A stretch of DNA of 16,209 nt from CAZAPZ01 sp964487285. GTDB lineage: Bacteria > Campylobacterota_A > Desulfurellia > JAADFJ01. Shown piece after piece: positions 15,061-16,209 of the stretch. A program made the translations under genes and the position numbers. The DNA lies in assembly GCA_964487285.1 (NCBI GenBank), contig CAZAPZ010000030.1, forward strand, positions 1 to 16,209. The letters are read 5' to 3'. The notes below the pieces were generated by a model. That model did not search any database. It worked only from the letters and a program-made list of their open reading frames with translations, and was not told the origin of the DNA. Each line of letters opens with the position of its first letter. Position 1 is the first letter of the stretch.

Positions 15061-15088
15061 TCTTTTCTAATGAAGTAACGGGGTCGTG

Positions 15089-15228
15089 TCTTCACAGGCT
15101 GTTGAAAAACTCGCTTTCCAACTAATTTTCGATAAGGAGCTTTTTAAAAATCCTTAAATATAAACAAATTTTAGAGACAAAAGGTAGCCTATTACTCATT
15201 CAAAGGCTTTATCAACAGGCTCTTCACA
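15089..15228. mobile_element. MITE-like element, 124 bp, with 8-bp target-site duplications
   Basis: The octamer TCTTCACA occurs exactly at 15089-15096 and 15221-15228. Between them, 15097-15220 begins GGCTGTTGAAAAA and ends with the imperfect reverse complement (the minus strand reads GCCTGTTGATAAA). Terminal inverted repeats plus matching 8-bp flanking repeats are the hallmark of a transposase-mobilised element. At 124 bp it has no coding capacity, so it would be a MITE moved in trans. IS families with 8-bp duplications include IS1595, ISL3 and IS66; I cannot choose among them. Confidence 0.7.
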
Positions 15229-15261
15229 TTTGACATGACAGCTTAAAATTAGGCCCAAACC

Positions 15262-15299
15262 GAAGAAAGGCGAGCCGTCGGCTCGCCTTTCTTCTTTCT
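15262..15299 (+). terminator. Strong intrinsic terminator downstream of the octaheme gene
   Basis: A perfect 15-bp stem (15262-15276 with 15280-15294, GAAGAAAGGCGAGCC and its complement) closes a 3-nt loop and is followed by TTTCT on the plus strand. It lies 201 nt after the octaheme stop, beyond the inserted MITE. That suggests the element landed between gene and terminator. The minus-strand side has no T-run. Confidence 0.7.
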
Positions 15300-15330
15300 A
15301 TTCTCACTTTCTGATAAAAATTCTCTCCTC

Positions 15331-15475
15331 TGTCACTACGAAGCGAAGTAGTCTTAACTGAGATTGCCGCGCAACGCTTGTAATGACTGGAAATTCTGTT
15401 ACTGCGAGGAAAGTTAAACAGTCTCACATTTGCCTTTGTTACTGCGAGGCAATGGAACAAGTGCGGCAGTTTCTC
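15331..15475. repeat. Cluster of degenerate intergenic repeats (GTTACTGCGAGG type)
   Basis: Four related units are present. TGTCACTACGAAGCG begins at 15331. An inverted unit ends at 15387 (minus strand GTCATTACAAGCGTTGC). TGTTACTGCGAGG begins at 15397 and again at 15437. Each is followed within 20-30 nt by a version of GGCAATCTCA (AGTCTTA, AGTCTCA, GGCAGTTTCTC). Units 1 and 2 face each other and form a large imperfect palindrome. They resemble the dispersed GTCATTGCGAGGAGCGAAG family found between genes in many anaerobe genomes. No gene is seen here. Confidence 0.65.
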
Positions 15476-15509
15476 TTTCATTTAAAATTTAGCTTTTTTC
15501 TTACACCAA

Positions 15510-15737
15510 CTATCCCAATAATTCAACAAACTTAATCACGGTAATGCCTGCTTGGGAAATAATTTTTCTGAGTGTACCTTTTGTTATTTCATGATGGGCA
15601 GGAACCACGATTCTTCTATGTGGATAAACTTTTTGCCTCATAACAATATGGCTGCCCTTTTGTCTATCCTTTTCGTATCCCAATTCTATCAAAATGGCAA
15701 TAATCTCTCTACTTGAGATTTGAGGCAAACCGCTCAT
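15510..15737 (-). CDS. hicA: HicA-type toxin (mRNA interferase)
   Basis: This 75-residue double-stranded-RNA-binding-fold protein has the HicA pattern. S-x-x-E-I-I-x-x-L at 8-17 leads to GYEKDRQKGSHIVMR at 20-34 with catalytic His30. VVPAHHEITKGTLRKII follows at 44-60, and then a helix ending ELLG. HicA toxins cleave mRNA and tmRNA until neutralised by HicB. The start overlaps the hicB stop by 4 bp, so the antitoxin is translated first, the reverse of the E. coli hicAB order. The length is normal (usual range 55-85) and no damage is seen. Confidence 0.93.
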   Translation of the reverse strand: MSGLPQISSREIIAILIELGYEKDRQKGSHIVMRQKVYPHRRIVVPAHHEITKGTLRKIISQAGITVIKFVELLG

Positions 15738-15946
15738 AATGCTATATCAATCACTTCCTCATAAATTGATGGAGGTATAGGCTCATTGTGTGCTTTGAGA
15801 CTTTCAATGTAAAGTTCCGTTGCCTCTCTTATATTTTCCAAAGCCTCGTGCCTGGTTTTGCCTTGTGAAATACATCCAGGTAGAGAGGGAACTTCAGTTA
15901 CAAATATACCGTTCTCATCCTGCTCTATTATAACTCTGTATTTCAT
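15734..15946 (-). CDS. hicB: HicB-type antitoxin (short form)
   Basis: This 70-residue protein matches the partial RNase H-like fold of HicB. MKYRVIIEQDENGIFVTEVPSLPG is followed by GCISQGKTRHEALENIREATELYIESL. It ends shortly after this domain and lacks the C-terminal helix-turn-helix or ribbon-helix-helix DNA-binding part of full-length HicB. Autoregulation must therefore use the core domain or another factor. It binds and blocks HicA encoded immediately downstream. An AGGAGG ribosome site sits 7 nt before the ATG, stronger than anything before hicA, which favours antitoxin excess. Confidence 0.93.
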   Translation of the reverse strand: MKYRVIIEQDENGIFVTEVPSLPGCISQGKTRHEALENIREATELYIESLKAHNEPIPPSIYEEVIDIAL

Positions 15947-15978
15947 TGATAATCCTCCTATTAATAATATTCATTTAT

Positions 15979-16007
15979 AGTATAACATTTTTCATCTACA
16001 ATAACAA
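15979..16007 (-). promoter_or_regulatory. Promoter of hicBA
   Basis: On the minus strand TTGTTA (16002-16007) and TATACT (15979-15984) are exactly 17 bp apart, with a TGT extended -10 element. Transcription would start near 15972, leaving a leader of about 26 nt that contains the AGGAGG site. Confidence 0.65.
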
Positions 16008-16209
16008 CGAAACTAACTATCAAGCAAAATTCAAGAATTCAAAATTCTCTTCATGTCCGCCATATTGTTAATTTATGTGAAGAATATGAAATATTATGCG
16101 TATAAAAAAGCATCGTCTGAAGCTTTAATGAAAATTAAAGCAGTTTAACAGCACCTTGACCATTAGCCTCTGCTATGGTATTATTATCTTATGAATAAAT
16201 TCAATGATC

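Noticed and set aside
15224..15481. 85-residue minus-strand frame over the repeat cluster
   Set aside because: It is composed of the terminator hairpin and the dispersed repeats and has no protein-like conservation.
16191..16209. ATGAATAAATTC at the right edge as a possible gene start
   Set aside because: Only six codons are visible and there is no ribosome site upstream, so it cannot be supported.
1..16209. CRISPR arrays, tRNA or rRNA genes
   Set aside because: No regularly spaced direct repeats of CRISPR type and no tRNA cloverleaf or rRNA-like stretch was recognised on either strand by eye.

Overview
The window is AT-rich DNA from a Gram-negative bacterium. Evidence for two membranes includes a glutathione pathway, signal-peptide and lipobox cytochromes, and a probable outer-membrane beta-barrel. 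The combination of multiheme c-type cytochromes, an Acidithiobacillus-type glutamate-cysteine ligase and iron-sulfur repair genes suits a respiratory, iron- or sulfur-cycling lineage (deltaproteobacterial, Deferribacteres-like or Nitrospirota-like). The sequence alone does not settle the taxon.

Left half (1-7754, all minus strand): a tightly packed thiol and redox-stress block. Transcription probably starts at a promoter near 7849-7877 and reads gshA, gshB, a YadG/YadH-type ABC transporter pair, a glutaredoxin, then two tandem MutS-like ATPases that overlap by 4 bp. After a 158-nt gap holding a perfect 16-bp inverted repeat come a DUF2249 protein and the start of a RIC/ScdA-type iron-sulfur repair protein that runs off the left edge. 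gshA and gshB make glutathione, and the glutaredoxin uses it. The transporter substrate is unknown.

Middle (7755-8864): the promoter region of gshA, then a short-chain dehydrogenase pseudogene on the minus strand (about 8045-8640) with several frameshifts. A near-consensus plus-strand promoter (8785-8812) follows, with a direct repeat ATTGTCGA spaced 21 bp between it and the cytochrome genes.

Cytochrome region (8865-15060, plus strand): a probable extracellular electron-transfer module carrying 22 CXXCH heme motifs. In order it holds: a CarboxypepD_reg-like domain plus pentaheme cytochrome, split by a frameshift at an A7 tract; a probable outer-membrane beta-barrel, also frameshifted, at a TATATAT tract; a small secreted pentaheme cytochrome; a tetraheme lipoprotein built from two repeats; and a 787-residue octaheme lipoprotein with the same domain architecture as the first, broken gene. 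The layout resembles a porin-cytochrome conduit (barrel, periplasmic cytochrome, lipoprotein cytochromes), but I do not recognise it as a named system. The frameshifts from 8.1 to 10.7 kb look like local decay or local sequence error, because the flanking genes are intact.

Right end (15061-16209): a 124-bp MITE-like element with 8-bp target duplications, a strong terminator hairpin, a cluster of degenerate GTTACTGCGAGG-type intergenic repeats, and a HicB-HicA toxin-antitoxin pair (minus strand, antitoxin first) with a good promoter. I see no supportable gene in 16010-16209.
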